Source: Diadema setosum (taxonomy: Eukaryota; Echinodermata; Echinoidea; Diadematoida; Diadematidae). From it: a DNA stretch of 64,000 nt. A program made the position numbers and the translations under genes. The stretch's first letter is position 1, and each line of letters starts with the position of its first letter. Shown here one piece after another: positions 34,340-46,220 of this stretch. Location: positions 29,066,976 through 29,130,975 of the forward strand of contig CM067066.1 in NCBI GenBank assembly GCA_033980235.1, given 5' to 3'. The notes under the pieces were generated by a model that saw only the letters and a program-made list of their open reading frames with translations, had not been told where the DNA came from and searched no databases.

Positions 34340-35923
34340 CACAGAGTACTCTGTTTATATTTTTAATGTGAAAATTGTTGATTCTGTCATAATTATTTTA
34401 TTTGCACAAGCGGAGAAATAAAACAAACTGAAACTGAAGCAATGATAGTTTATTTCATCGGTAACACAAATTTCTGTTCCTTCTGAATCATTAACAGCAA
34501 AGGCAAAATACGTTTTTGTTGCATAATGACATACTGCACCAACTGCTTTAACTTTACGGCATTTCATAACGAAGGAAACCGAAACTACACATTCCATTTC
34601 AGCGCACATAAAGGTTGCAAGGGATGACACAATAAGCAAACTCTATATGACGCAACAACAGTTTTGTGTTTGTCTATTTCTAGAATAATAATGATGGTGG
34701 GCATAAAGGGTGCAGTATTGGGCTGAAGGAGGAGGGAGGGGGGTGATGAGGAGGGACCTAGCCCTACAAGGAATGTGTAAACACACGTCCTTTTATAGAC
34801 ATCTAAAAGTATTTCACAATTACAAGAGATTTATTAATTCTGTAGCTGTCGGTTGCGTGCGGGATGTCTCTAGAGCATCCCTCCAATAGATGAAAGCCTG
34901 AAGATCGGACTCTTGATGAGACACGTGCAGAGACTGCCCGTGGTGAACGACCGCACTGCCGCTCACTCTTGACTTCCATTATCTGGATAATCATTATTTC
35001 TGGACAGAGATAAATGTTTAAAGGAAAATGGGTGACCAAGCCGAATGACCGATTACAACAAAGAGAGTACAGTTCAATTTATAGAGTGAAAGAAGCATGC
35101 ATATGATTTAAGTCTCCGAAAGTGATATAATTGCACCTTTTCCTTTAGTTACAAATGTACTTTTTTGTCACTTCTTATATAAGTTATTTATCAACCATTG
35201 ATATAAAGTGCTTTGTCTCCATTTGCATAAAGCCATTTTCCATCACCTTAATAAACGCCAACTACGACGTAAGTGCTTAAGTTTGTAGTATTCTTAATAT
35301 TACCATAATCACTTGACCTCCCGACGGAAACCCACAAAATGTAGGCCATGATTATAATTGTCACTTTTACAAATACTTTAAAATAGTATTCTCTAAGCTT
35401 TAAAATGAGCTTTAAAAAAGATATATTAAAAACTCTCCTAACACATTCAAATAGTGATGGAAATAAGAGAGATAGGAGCCGCAGTTTCATAGAAAAAGAG
35501 AGAAAAGAGGATTTTAAGAGTAGGGTCAGTCGTGCTGTGCAGAAATGTCAATGAAAATCACATTGAAAACAGGGCCTGTTCAAAAAAAAAAAAAAAATAA
35601 GGTCCAGAAAAATTGCATTTTTTCATCATTCTTGTGTTTGGAACACATGGCACATCAAATAGTACTTAGCAACTTGAACATTGTTAGATTTTGCCTGAAA
35701 TCGTATTTTCAGTACTTCAAAATAATTACGGTTTGAATAATGATGATGTGTACTTATATTATCATGTTTTGAGCGGTCCATGTAATACAAGCCTAGCCTT
35801 TTAGTGGACCACTCTTTTTCCATACCTACTTTATGGTTATCCTTCAAAGCATGCAGAGGCGTTCTTAGTTACTACTTATATCATATCTTGTTATATACTA
35901 TGCGATTAATTTTTCGTTTTGTA

Positions 35924-36100
35924 TTTGATTTGATTTGATTTGATTTGATTTGATTTAAGGTTTTGTATTTCTTTCTTTCTTGATTGAAATTAATCAAACC
36001 ATGTGATTGTTTTACGCATGCTTTATATTATATCATTATTATTTTGTTTCACTCTTTGCTGGATGGAAAATATAAAGCTGAATTGAATTGAAAAAATAAA
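35924..36100 (-). mobile_element. possible retroposon 3' end with (TTTGA)n
   Basis: (TTTGA)6 at 35924-35957 followed by about 140 bp of AT-rich sequence ending with GAATTGAATTGAA. Tails of this style resemble the one at 16013 and the SINE tail at 19543, so a degenerate LINE/SINE end is plausible. No protein-coding remnant is visible and boundaries are uncertain. Confidence 0.35.
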
Positions 36101-37089
36101 TATCTCGATTTTGACTTGTTTTGAGCCACCAAATTTTGACAGTGATTAGAGAAGAGTTTACTCTCCCAGGTAAGACAAACTTTAAAGATTTGAGTTGGTA
36201 AACCCGAATGACTATGTTGGGTCAATTACAGACAAACACCACAGGGTGAATCATTTTGCTCGAAACCCTTTTGATATAAAGATACCCTATTTCAAAGGGG
36301 GAGGGGGTGTCACTGTTTTGTTGTGTATATAGTTTCTCTGTGTTCTGTAGTGTAGTTTAATACATGTAATGTATTAAAGGCATAATTTACCATTTGCAGA
36401 TGAAATCATTAGTGCTTTAAAATAGTTCTAAAATGTGAGTTAAGGATAGAAACAACCACTGTCAAAATTTGAATCTGTATAATTGATGTTAAGTGTTGTT
36501 AAATACACAAAATGTGAACAATAGTTATAATAAAAATGCTTCCAGACTAAACCGTATACAGTTACGGTTTGTTGAGAAAAACCCTGATATCTCCTTATAT
36601 TTTAGGTTTTATTGCAAATATTTCATATGGTAGGATGTTTTATGATACAACAGACCTACACATATGCATCAAATGTGATATCTTGAACATTTTTGAAATC
36701 ACTGCTCCCAAAGGTAAACTGGACCTTTAACTTGTCAATAAAATATCTAATGCTTTTAACTATAAATCCTTGTTGTTTTTTTTAGTGCACCATCGTATTT
36801 TATTATGTGTATACAAGGGATAACATGACGAGGTCTCACACGCTCAGTGGTAATAGTAAATAACTTAACTTTTGTGAACCCTGACCCTCATGTTGTTACT
36901 GTCTTCTCAAAATCATTTTTTCACTTATTGTTCTTGCTTATACTGTGTGGTCTGTCCCAGGTTTTGTTTGTATTTTTTTTTTTACATTCTAGAAATTTTA
37001 ATGCTAGTACTAATACTACTACTATACTACCGCTACTATTATTGTCCCCGCCGAACGAGTTCGAGCAGGGGACTATGAAACGGGCTCCG

Positions 37090-37172
37090 TACGTGTGTGT
37101 GTCCGTGTGTCCGTGTGTCCGTCCGTGCGTCCGTGTGTCCGTGTGTCCGTCCGTGTGTCCGTCCGTGCGTCC
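37090..37172. repeat. (CCGTGTGT/CCGTCCGTG)n low-complexity tract
   Basis: Irregular repeats of TCCGTGTG and TCCGTCCGTG. Frames across it give Val/Ser/Cys/Pro-rich artefacts. Confidence 0.9.
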
Positions 37173-37185
37173 GTGTGTGATCAAA

Positions 37186-38141
37186 ATGTTCAAAATGCTA
37201 CTCCTTCGCCATTTCTAACCCGATTTTGATTCCGTTTGCTTTATATGATAGCACTACATGAGAGCTTTGAAACTTCTATACAGAATTTCAGTTGTGACCT
37301 TTGACCTTGACCTTTGACCTATATTGTACATTTTGCTTCAAAATGCTACTCCTTCGCCATTTCTAACCCGATTTTGATTCCGTTTGCTTTATATGATGGC
37401 ACTAGGTGAGGGCTTCAAAACTTCTACACAGAATTTTGACCTTTGACTTCTTTGACCTTTGACCTTGATTTTTGACCTATATTGTACATTGCCTACAAAA
37501 TGCTACTCCTTCGCCATTTCTAACCCGATTTCGATTCCGTTTGCTTTATGTGATGGCACTAGGTGAGGGCTTCAAAACTTCTACGCAGAATTTTGACCTT
37601 TGACTTCTTTTACCTTTGACCTTGACTTTTGACCTATATTGTACATTTTGCTACAAAATGCTACTCCTTCGCCATTTGTAACCCGATTTCAATTCCGTTT
37701 GCTTTAAGTGATGGCACTAGGTGAGGGCTTCAAAACTTCTACACAGAATTTTGACCTTTGACTTCTTTGACCTTTGACCTTGATTTTTGACCTGTATTGT
37801 ACATTTTGCTACCAAATGCTACTCCTTCGCCATTTCTAACCCGATTTTGATTCTGTTTCCTTTATGTGATGGCACTAGATGAGGGCTTCAAAACTTCTAC
37901 ACAGAATTTTGACCTTTGACTTCTTTGACCTTTGACCTTGATTTTTTTACCTATATTGTACATTGGCTACAAAATGCTACTCCTTCGCCATTTCTAACCC
38001 GATTTCGATTCCGTTTGCTTTATGTGATGGCACTAGGTGAGGGCTTCAAAACTTCTACATAGAATTTTGACCTTTGACTTCTTTGACCTTTGACCTTGAT
38101 CTTTTTACCTATATTGTACATTTTGCTACTAAATGCTACTT
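37186..38141 (+). repeat. six-copy 158-bp tandem repeat with nuclear-receptor-type half-sites
   Basis: Units start with AAAATGCTACTCCTTCGCC at 37340, 37497, 37655, 37813 and 37971, after a first unit from about 37186, with a partial seventh at 38130. Spacing is 157-159 bp. Every unit ends with a run of TGACCT/TGACTT half-sites. Unit 1 reads TGACCT-T-TGACCT twice in direct succession (37295-37320). Later units keep one intact TGACCTTTGACCT. The reverse complement AGGTCAAAGGTCA is the textbook DR1 element of RXR, HNF4 and COUP-TF type receptors (established knowledge); any function here is inference. Confidence 0.9.
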
Positions 38142-38152
38142 CCGGCGGGGAC

Positions 38153-40275
38153 ATATATTACGCACCGCGTGATTTCTACTTTTCCTTGTTTTACTACATA
38201 CTACCACACTACTACTACTTGCCCTACTTAAATGATGATTTTTTTTATTTTTTTTTGCGTCCTCTTTTTACGGCCACTGAGGAAGCGCTTAGGTACTTGT
38301 GAACCAGCTATAACCACAGGACGGACTGCTTGAAACCCCCTTACTTTTTATGAGGATGAAGTGCCGCAACCTGAGCGCACGACCGCTTCTATACCGTAGA
38401 ACTAGTTCGCATATACGTATTAACTGTACTTTTTCCAAACACGGGGACAGATCTAATAAACAGTTGGATGTGCCGCAGCATCACCTATAGCGTCATTTGT
38501 GCAGGATCTAAAATGCTGTTCAATTCTTTCTCCACATAATTCTTCCCTGAAGTTACCCAAATCGTGTGCTCTTTTTTTTTTCTCAGTTCAAGGTGAAAAC
38601 TGTACAGGTTGTGGAAGCACAGTGGATACGTGGAAATAACGGCTTCAGAGCAGACGTTTTCGATCCACAATATGTAATAAACACGTTCATTTTGCTGACG
38701 CCAGTATTAGTCCTTCTCAAAATAACATTGCTATCTAGGTTAACCATCTGTGCTGGAAAAAAAAATCAGACAGACATTGTCAATATAACCAAAGATGAAC
38801 ACACCAACTATATGCCTTGATGCACTAGATGGATATGCACATTATACAGAACACTCCTAACCTTTATTTTCAAGGTGACTCTATTCACTTTTCATGGAAT
38901 TCACAGTTATGGAGAAAGCACACGACGCGTCCCCCTACTTGACCGTGACAGTGGATTCCAGCTGGGCGCGTTACCAACTCAACAGGGCATGCGGTTGCAC
39001 TTAATATCGGTTTTTCGAGAAATGAGAACATCATCGCTGGATGATTTTGACTAACACCGCCATGCAGCGTCTGTTTGCAGATACACTGTATAACCCTTTT
39101 GCGCCAAGATGATCGTTCATTCAAGAGCAATGGTATCTATATAATTATAATCTCTGGGGGATGGGACTTTCGCCGGTTTGGAGTAACGCATGCATAGTTT
39201 GAATGGAAAGGGGGCAAAGGTGTCAACGTGATGTCATTTGATTGAATATCTGCCTTGCGGTCAAAATCTCACAGGGCTCGTGCAGAGATTATTTTGGTCT
39301 CATCAACCGTGAGAACATCGCATGCACTGCAGTGCAAGACAAATCTGACCGAAGTTGACAAAATAAAGACGATCGGCCATGCTCCTTCCTCCGATGCGTC
39401 ATAGACACTTTTTTGTGACGTCATTGCGGAATCCTGCACTGTCAGTGATACAGGTGATTCTCAGCATGAAAAGAAGCTCGGTACATCGGCAGAACGAGGA
39501 ATTTTCCCATCAAACAAGTCATCCGTAACTCCAAGCTCCAAGCTCTCCAAGCTCGTAATTGCAGACGTTGTCGACAGGACGCGTTATAATATCAAAACGA
39601 ACGATGCTTAAATTAGACTTTTACTATGTTCGTTCTATATGGGTTCAAGGCAATAACATCCCATTATCTAAACCATTGTAACTATAGAATATGATTACAC
39701 ACGCCTTCGATGATTAATAAGCCACCAATTCCTAGTGAGGTTCATTGACTGCGCGATCTCTCACAAAGAAAAGATTCTCGTCATCTTCTGCTGCACATCA
39801 GATTTCTCCTTTCGTTTTTGTTTGTTTGTTTGTTTGTTTGTTTGTTAGTTCTTTGGTCATACTCAAAATCTGTGACCAAATCTGACAACCAATCCAATAT
39901 CCTCTTACGAGATGTAAGAAACAAGGATTGTCAATATACAGAAAAGGAAGTGTAAGTGCAGGTTGACCATTGATACGCATTCGTTAAATTTGCATCGAAT
40001 ATGGAATGTTCTGAAATTAATGATGGTAGACAGATATTGCTCTCAATTCCTTGAAGGGCAAAAAAAAAAAAAGAAAAAAGAAAGAACACTGGTACATTTC
40101 TATCAGTACACATTGTACAGGCGACGACCTGACAATTGGAGAACGCAATGTTACATGACCTCCTTTTCTTTGTCCTCGCAAAAAAAAAAAACCGCACACA
40201 AAGAGATGAATTAAAATAAATAAAACAACAAAGCTGTTTGTCCATCTTCACCTCCAGCCGATCATATGTGCTTAC
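38153..40275. other. gene-free stretch downstream of the candidate exon; possible intron
   Basis: If the exon at 40276-40473 is real, this would be intron sequence on the minus strand. A GC-balanced patch at 38885-39130 is open on the minus strand for 81 codons with several cysteines but starts at TTG. The plus strand has a 36-codon ATG frame over the same bases. A (GTTT)n lies at 39819-39846. No further exon can be assigned. Confidence 0.35.
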
Positions 40276-40473
40276 TTTCCAGGGTGAAAAAACCGTTCCA
40301 TTTCCCGCAGCCTGCGTTTTTGACATCCTCCCGCTGCTGCGCTTACTATCGCAAGGCGCTTGAACGCCGGCCGGTTTTTCCTCCGGAAGTCCCTGCACTT
40401 CTGTCGTGTTCCGGAGAAGTTTAACGCTCGTGAGTAGCGTGAGAAAAACAAAAAAGAAGGGAGAATGAAACAT
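40276..40473 (-). CDS. candidate first coding exon of a secreted protein (partial)
   Basis: Read on the minus strand, an ATG at 40473 has A at -3 and opens 66 codons ending exactly before the donor GTAAGC (AAA|GTAAGC), giving a phase-0 intron. Residues 1-20 (MFHSPFFFVFLTLLTSVKLL) form a clear signal-peptide-like hydrophobic start. The rest is hydrophilic with two N-glycosylation sequons (N22-T-T, N58-G-T), one cysteine (C41) and a basic KRSSGR stretch. Composition is more GC- and CpG-rich than the surroundings. The frame is open upstream to another ATG at 40593, so the start is not certain. No family recognised; no later exon identified. The open frame running beyond the donor to 39931 becomes low complexity, consistent with intron. 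Confidence 0.4.
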
Positions 40474-40618
40474 AATGGCGGGGTCTCGAGATGTGATATG
40501 GTGCGTGGAGGTTGCTGGACAATCTACATCTCCTGTTTTCTCAGCATTTCTCACATTGAGAACATCGCGATTTGTCAGCGAGAACATGGCCACGAGACGT
40601 GTACAGGTGCTGAATGCG

Positions 40619-40626
40619 TGACGTCA
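40619..40626. promoter_or_regulatory. CRE palindrome TGACGTCA upstream of the candidate exon
   Basis: A perfect 8-bp cAMP-response element about 146 bp upstream of the candidate ATG on the minus strand, in a CpG-containing context. CREs commonly sit within about 200 bp of transcription starts; whether it acts here is inference. No obvious TATA box was seen. Confidence 0.35.
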
Positions 40627-40633
40627 TGCAATT

Positions 40634-40710
40634 ATTGGGAAGATGAAAAATCTTGGGAAGATGGAAAAATGGGAAATGGGAAATGGGAAATATTGGGAAG
40701 ATGAAAAATG
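40634..40710. repeat. short GGGAAGATGAAAAAT tandem tract
   Basis: Imperfect repeats of TTGGGAAGATGAAAAAT and GGGAAAT over about 75 bases. Confidence 0.7.
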
Positions 40711-41335
40711 ACCCCTTCGGTCCTCGATAGCTCTTTCAAGTTTGTTCATAAGAAGCGATACTAATGTAGGCTATCATTGTTTCTACACAAATAATAACTT
40801 AGTCTATCATACCACAGACCGTGTAAATACAATACTTTTAATAATAACAAAACACCTCGACCTAGATTTACATGTATTTCTGCTGCTGCTGCTGCTTTAA
40901 TGTTTCTACTTTCATAATATAACAACATTATCAATAACGATAACAGTAATTGGTACTAACAATACCTGGTAACAATAATATTACAATGATAATGACGATA
41001 AAATGAAATGATAACAATGGTGATAATGCTGATGTTATGATGATGTACTGTGGCGTTAACTTTCTGCTCTAGTCAGAAATCGTTCCCAATCTGCAGAGGT
41101 CTAAGAGAGAACGTAAATTAAAATCACAATGATCACAGATGTAACATTGTGGAAACAGGGGGAGGGGGTACAAGATGGACTTAAGTTGTCAGACAAAAAT
41201 GAATCAACTTTCCTGGTATATGTTCAAAATGGCGTAAAAGGAGCAAAGTGACGCTTTGAAAGGAACATGAAAAGAGAGAAAAAAATGGGATACAAATCTA
41301 GGATGACAACCTACTCCATTTAACCATTGGTTTCC

Positions 41336-41376
<41 letters not shown>

Positions 41377-44300
41377 TGTGTGTGTGTTTTATTTTTGCAG
41401 ACGTTCGCAGTTGTCAACATTATTATCACTTTGATAAATGTTGAAATACTGATAACAATTTAGTTTTGAAACCCCCAAATAAAGGATGGAATAGACGTAA
41501 ATACACACAAGCACAAGCAGACAGAAAGCACAGATAGCGGGAGAAATTGGCACGATGTTTAATTTGCAAAATCCCTCATAAAACTCTGGCACGTTGAAAT
41601 GAAGTTAAAAAAAAGAAGGAGATAAAAGTATGTTTTCTTTGATGGGAGAAAAGGGAGAGCTTGTGGAAAGATGGTAATTATACTTTGATAAAGAACAGAT
41701 ACCAAAAAAAAAACAAAAAACAAAAAACAAGCGTAAGTCGACTCTAATTGGTGGGTTTTTCCTACCCTGTAACACATTATAATAACATCCACCTTCATCT
41801 CCATGACAACCGTAGCAAGAGAGAGATGGAGATAGCGAAGATGACTCAATGATTTGTATTATGTGTACGTGGGGCGATTCGGGGATTCCCCTACTATACC
41901 ACCAGCAGTGTGGCAACGCGGTGTCATGCCTCAGGGCCGTGGTGACTGGACGCCACTGAAGCCAACGAGTTTATTTTGATGAAGAGGGAGGGTTTAGTGT
42001 GACGTCAATCTTAACGTGACTACAATGGAAATATTTTCTCCCCTAATATAACTGAACAGCTTTATCATGATGATTAAGGGAGAGTGCATACCCTCGCAAA
42101 AACGGCAGACCGGAGAAAGTCCTATAAAAATAAACCATTGCTATTTAACGTCAGCAACTTGTTTAACTCGGATTACGCGACAAATCTCAAAAGTAGCTAT
42201 CCTCGTTTCTTGTCCACACTTTTTTTTTTATTTCTCGGGGGGGGGGGAGGGCTCTGCTCCCCATTGACTTTGTAAACAAACGAATCATTCCTTTGTTCCC
42301 TAACATGTTACTCTATCTTTATCAGACTTATGAAAGTGTTATTCTCAAGACATTGACTAATTATTGTATTAATAAAAAGAATAACATTATCATGAGGTGT
42401 TTAAAGCAAGAGATCCTGTGGTCACATGACAACTCACCCCTTTCTTTTTTTCTTTTGGAAGCCTTGTTAGATAACTCACTGCCATTAAAAGTTATTGATC
42501 TGATTGCGTTTTTCGCTATAATACCACTCTTAAATGGTGTACGTGTTTATATTGATCCTCTTTTGATGAACACCAAACCAAAGCAAAATACAGTTTATAT
42601 GATTTTGCATACAAACGAGTACATAATATGCACCACAAAATATGCATCAGGTACGCATACAATAATGTTAGACACACACATATACCACTATACAAACATT
42701 CGTGTGTAACCACATATATGCACACATACATACTTACATAAGAAAGCAATAGAATGATAGACAGATAGAAATATCCATATATTTATGTGTGTGTTCTTAG
42801 ATCAAACAGAAGAAAAAGAAAAGGAAAGAAAGAAAGACAAAAAGAGAGAAGGATGAGATATGGAAAGCACAAGTACGACGATAAGACAGTTGGTGAAATT
42901 GGTATGTGAGGGAAAACCCTCTATGATATAAGCCGCAGAGGTAATTCCAGATTTAAAGTAAGTTTTCCCTGTTTAACCAGAATTTGTCACATCTACACCA
43001 CGGATACCTGTAGTATTCCAGCGAAAGACGAAATGCATTAAAACCAGTTCTTTTTGTTTGGCATTCTTTAGTTATTGCTATACGGTAGGCTAAGCTGTAA
43101 GCAGAACTTGGACAAGTTATTTTGAGTTCGATAATCGCGATATACGCATGTCACTGGAGTTGTAGCGGCGGCGTTGGATGACGAAAAACAAACATTATTG
43201 TTTATTTGTTCTGTACAATTTGGTTTCATTTAGCCAAGGAATTATTCGGCGTCCATCACATCCCAAAATCGCTGCTTGTCAGGTTGGAAAAGATGCACAA
43301 CTCTCCGTCAGGCCTCTGCTGCTATGAACAATCATGGGACCGATTCGGGCCTAGTGACTGAAGGTGTAAGGAGCGGACAGTCTGGTCCACGTCAAACAAG
43401 ACAAATGGGTACATTTGCATGTAAAGCAAAGGTAAGAGCAAAATAACCGAAAGATCATTGTCGCAAATCAAACCGCAACCACTCCTTTGATACGTCAACG
43501 ACAAAAAAAGAAAAAGAAAAAGAAAATAAAGAGAAGACAAAAAAATCTCTTCTCATTTCCTAAAGGATAGGACTTCATAACAAAAAGTTATAAAAAATAA
43601 CTTTCCTTGTGTTACCATGGTGATAATTATGTAGAACAACCAAAACAAATTATGCGAGTAGTCACCTTCACTACTGGAAGCCCTAATGACGTCATAGCAC
43701 TGTCACCACCATTGCTATGCAATGATAAGTTATGTAACTCCTGGCAACGGTTCCACAGACTGGGTGCGAACACCATTTTAGTTTCACTGGAAGTTGAACC
43801 CTAGTAACCATGACGATCACCAAGTGACGTTTGAAGCCTGACGTCATCAATATCTGTCAAAAAATTCATATTCATTATTCTGATGTATGGAGTGAGTCAC
43901 AGCCGCCAATTGCTGCCAAAGATTTAAGCACAGCTAGGTTTCAAGTGTTATGATCCCACAGATTCGTTCAAATCAGGTTATATACTGCAAGTCAAAACAA
44001 TGTCTTTCCGTTCTCCTTTATACGCGCTGATTTGAATGTGTTTGAGGAAATGCCAGTTTCCTTGTTTGAGCACACAACTTTCAGCATTTTACTATAGACT
44101 AGAGCCCCATGATAGATTGTGTCAATTGGCTTGCACTTGTTCCTAAAATCATTTCCTTCAGTTTGGAGTAGGCCTTATTTTAGAACACATGAAGAGGATA
44201 AGCGTTCCCTACTTTTTATTTTGTTTTTGTAATAATGGTGAGAGGCACTCATTCAATTCTTTCATGTGACCAAAGATTGAACAATTCAGTAAAGAACTTA

Positions 44301-44658
44301 CTAACGCCTGCTCACTGTGCTCCCGATGTATCACATTCAGGAAAGCACAAAAGCCATTTAGAGATTTAATCAGGTGTTGGTGTATATTGACCGTTATCGC
44401 TTAGAAATCAAGCCCTTCTCCGACTCTTCCAACCCCCCATGTTTATATATCAGACTAGGCAAGAAGAGGGGGTTATTAGCTGTCCTGTAGTCGCCGTTAA
44501 ACCTAGAGGAAGTATGTACCTAGATAGCAGCTGTACTTGACTGAGTCATCGACTTCGAGTGCTGCTTTCCCCCCCATCAGGTAAGAGGGAGAGAGGGAGA
44601 TCACGCCGCGGGTTTGAAGAGCTGTTTTCCGACCCACGCGGTCCGAAATGCTTCGGCC
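40711..44658. other. gene-free stretch
   Basis: AT-rich with scattered simple repeats: (CTG)5 near 40881-40895, (TG)n at 41338-41387, a CAAAAAA tract near 41700-41731, G11 near 42239 and a GAAAAA tract at 43508-43530. Frames at 42293-42709 and 41559-41916 lack domain or splice support. Confidence 0.4.
41338..41387. repeat. (TG)n microsatellite
   Basis: Forty-plus bases of TG with one TTTG interruption. Confidence 0.95.
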
Positions 44659-44868
44659 ATGGACGGGGACACTCCCGCCACCAGACGAAGGCTTAGCGTC
44701 GTCTGCCTCAGCAACTCTTTTTTATTCATCCAGATACGGGTGAAGATGGGGGACAACTTATTGAGATTCAGAGCTGTTTCAAAAGTATTACTTTTTTTGG
44801 TAGTTTTAAATAGAGTTTGTGGAGACAAACTTATCCCGGTTTGTTATAACTCTTGCTGTTGTTTTTAG
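44659..44868 (+). CDS. weak candidate: small secreted-type open frame or exon
   Basis: An ATG in a strong context (GGCCATGG, 44659) opens 69 codons. A second in-frame ATG at 44746 (GAAGATGG) gives 40 codons with a signal-peptide-like start (residues RFRAVSKVLLFLVVLNRVCG), then a short Cys-rich tail ending YNSCCCF. A good polypyrimidine tract and CAG (44712-44733) lies just before the second ATG, so the second part may be an exon preceded by an intron. The minus strand is also open for 75 codons here, which weakens the call. No family recognised. Confidence 0.2.
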   Translation: MDGDTPATRRRLSVVCLSNSFLFIQIRVKMGDNLLRFRAVSKVLLFLVVLNRVCGDKLIPVCYNSCCCF

Positions 44869-46011
44869 TTGTTTTGTTGTTGTTGCGCTTTTTTTTTTTT
44901 AACTGGAGGGGGGGGGGGGGCTTGGTCAACATCTTGAACTTGTTTTAGATCAGTCACAAATTTCCAATGGTGTCCTGTGCACGCTAGTAACTTCCCAGAG
45001 ATGATATTGATTTTGTCTGTGTCTGTTTTTGAAGCATAGTCAAAAGCATCGTACAGGCACAATTTTGTAGAAGCATGCAAAATAATGTTCATAAGTGTTT
45101 AAACTGGTTTGACCAAATAAGAGTGGGTTTATAAATGTTTATTTGCAACGTCCTTTGTATTTGAATCATAATTCCCTTAGAACATTTTGCTTGCTGCGTA
45201 TGTATTTGTTTGTTTGCTGCACCTGTAAGAACGAGTCTGTGCGTTCATAGGCTATATATGCTGGTACAATTCGCGTTTAAAACTCAGAGTCCTAAAATGA
45301 TTTTGGGTAAAAAGTTAGCATCATTGGTAGCTGTATATTTAGTGTAAATCTGAACGAAATAATAGAAGGCACTGTTAAAGGAAACAAAGTAGAGTGATGA
45401 CACTTGATTTGATTTTCACATTCATATCCGAACTGAACATGTAACTTTCACTGACTTTAGCACAAAAACTGATAAATGTTACAAGAAGACACGTGACGTT
45501 TTACGTAATAATGAGGAGAGTCTTTGCACATAGATAGAACTGAGGACTTTTGTTAGAGGAACCTATTATTACGAAAGCTCGTATTATGTAAGTCCCTCCC
45601 GAAAGAAAGAAACAAATAAAAAAAAAATGGAGATAGGCGGGAAATCGTGGAAAAAGCGGAACATATGGAGCAAATTGCAGATTCTTTAAGGATCTCTTTT
45701 AAGTGAAAATTGGAAAGACTAACCAGTAACTACTAACACCATACCTGTACTCTATTTACCTTTTAATTTCTCACTACATTTAACAATAAATAGGTACGTA
45801 AATGAATTAGGGCAAACATCATAGTCATGCATTATTTCATTTTCAATATCCATGCTCTAATCACATGCTCCTTTTTTTTTAACTTCTTGGCCCATACCCG
45901 TCCGACATGTCACTCTTCTTAAAACATGACGACAACTGAGATGAAACGTGATCCAGTGATGCAATGTACATTAATCAATAGAGGTTGCTGACGGCTAAAG
46001 GATAGACGCGT
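44869..46011. other. gene-free stretch
   Basis: Contains T12 and G12 runs at 44890-44921 and otherwise AT-rich sequence. No gene supported. Confidence 0.4.
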
Positions 46012-46047
46012 TTTTGTTTGTTTGTTTGTTTGTTTGTTTGTTTGTTT
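46012..46047. repeat. (GTTT)n microsatellite at a SINE end
   Basis: TTTTG then GTTT repeats, directly abutting the SINE fragment at 46048. It may derive from the retroposon tail. Confidence 0.9.
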
Positions 46048-46220
46048 CATTTTCCATCTGAGAAGCTGGCGGAACAACCCTATTTACCTGCCCTAGCTGG
46101 TCTTCCATGGGGTCCCGTTTGATGTGAAGCGGGACCATTATTTTCACCGGGATGTGCGCCCTGCTCTTTGCTATGAGGGAATGAAGTGGGATCTTTTATC
46201 ATGTACGTGCGTCACCACGG
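46048..46220 (-). mobile_element. 5'-truncated SINE fragment, same family as 19540-20127
   Basis: On the plus strand it shares in order TTTCCATCTGAGAAG, AGCTGGTCTTCCAT, GGGTCC, GCGGGACCA, TTCACCGGG, CCCTGCTCTTTGC, GAATGAAG and GGGATCTTTTA with 19765-19940. The tRNA-like head is missing, so the copy is truncated at its 5' end. Confidence 0.8.

Larger units (their letters stand above)
33689..37043. other. gene-free stretch with microsatellites and a retroposon-like tail
   Basis: Holds C12 at 33939-33951, CT/TG runs at 34080-34145, (TA)29 at 34280-34338, A15 near 35582 and (TTTGA)n at 35924-35957. A minus frame at 34803-35039 has a true internal ATG near 34981 but no recognisable domain. No gene is supported. 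Confidence 0.4.
37044..38152. mobile_element. 1.1-kb element with GTCCCCGCCG terminal inverted repeats and a 158-bp tandem core
   Basis: GTCCCCGCCG at 37044-37053 is mirrored exactly by CGGCGGGGAC at 38143-38152. The left end also forms its own hairpin, 37044-37073, with GTCCCC/GGGGAC and CGAAC/GTTCG pairs. It is followed by a (CCGTGTGT)-rich stretch at 37090-37172. The rest is six tandem units of about 158 bp. There is no transposase frame. The terminal repeats point to a non-autonomous DNA element whose interior amplified; no target duplication could be fixed. Confidence 0.75.

Noticed and set aside
37186..38141. CRISPR or coding tandem repeat
   Set aside because: Units are 158 bp with no spacers and no continuous reading frame.
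38894..39004. 36-residue plus-strand frame ending RACGCT, resembling a TGF-beta ligand C-terminus
   Set aside because: Only the last few residues resemble the family; the upstream cystine-knot pattern is missing.
39931..40275. Continuation of the 220-codon minus frame beyond the splice donor
   Set aside because: The sequence becomes A/T-run low complexity (poly Phe) after the donor, as expected of intron.
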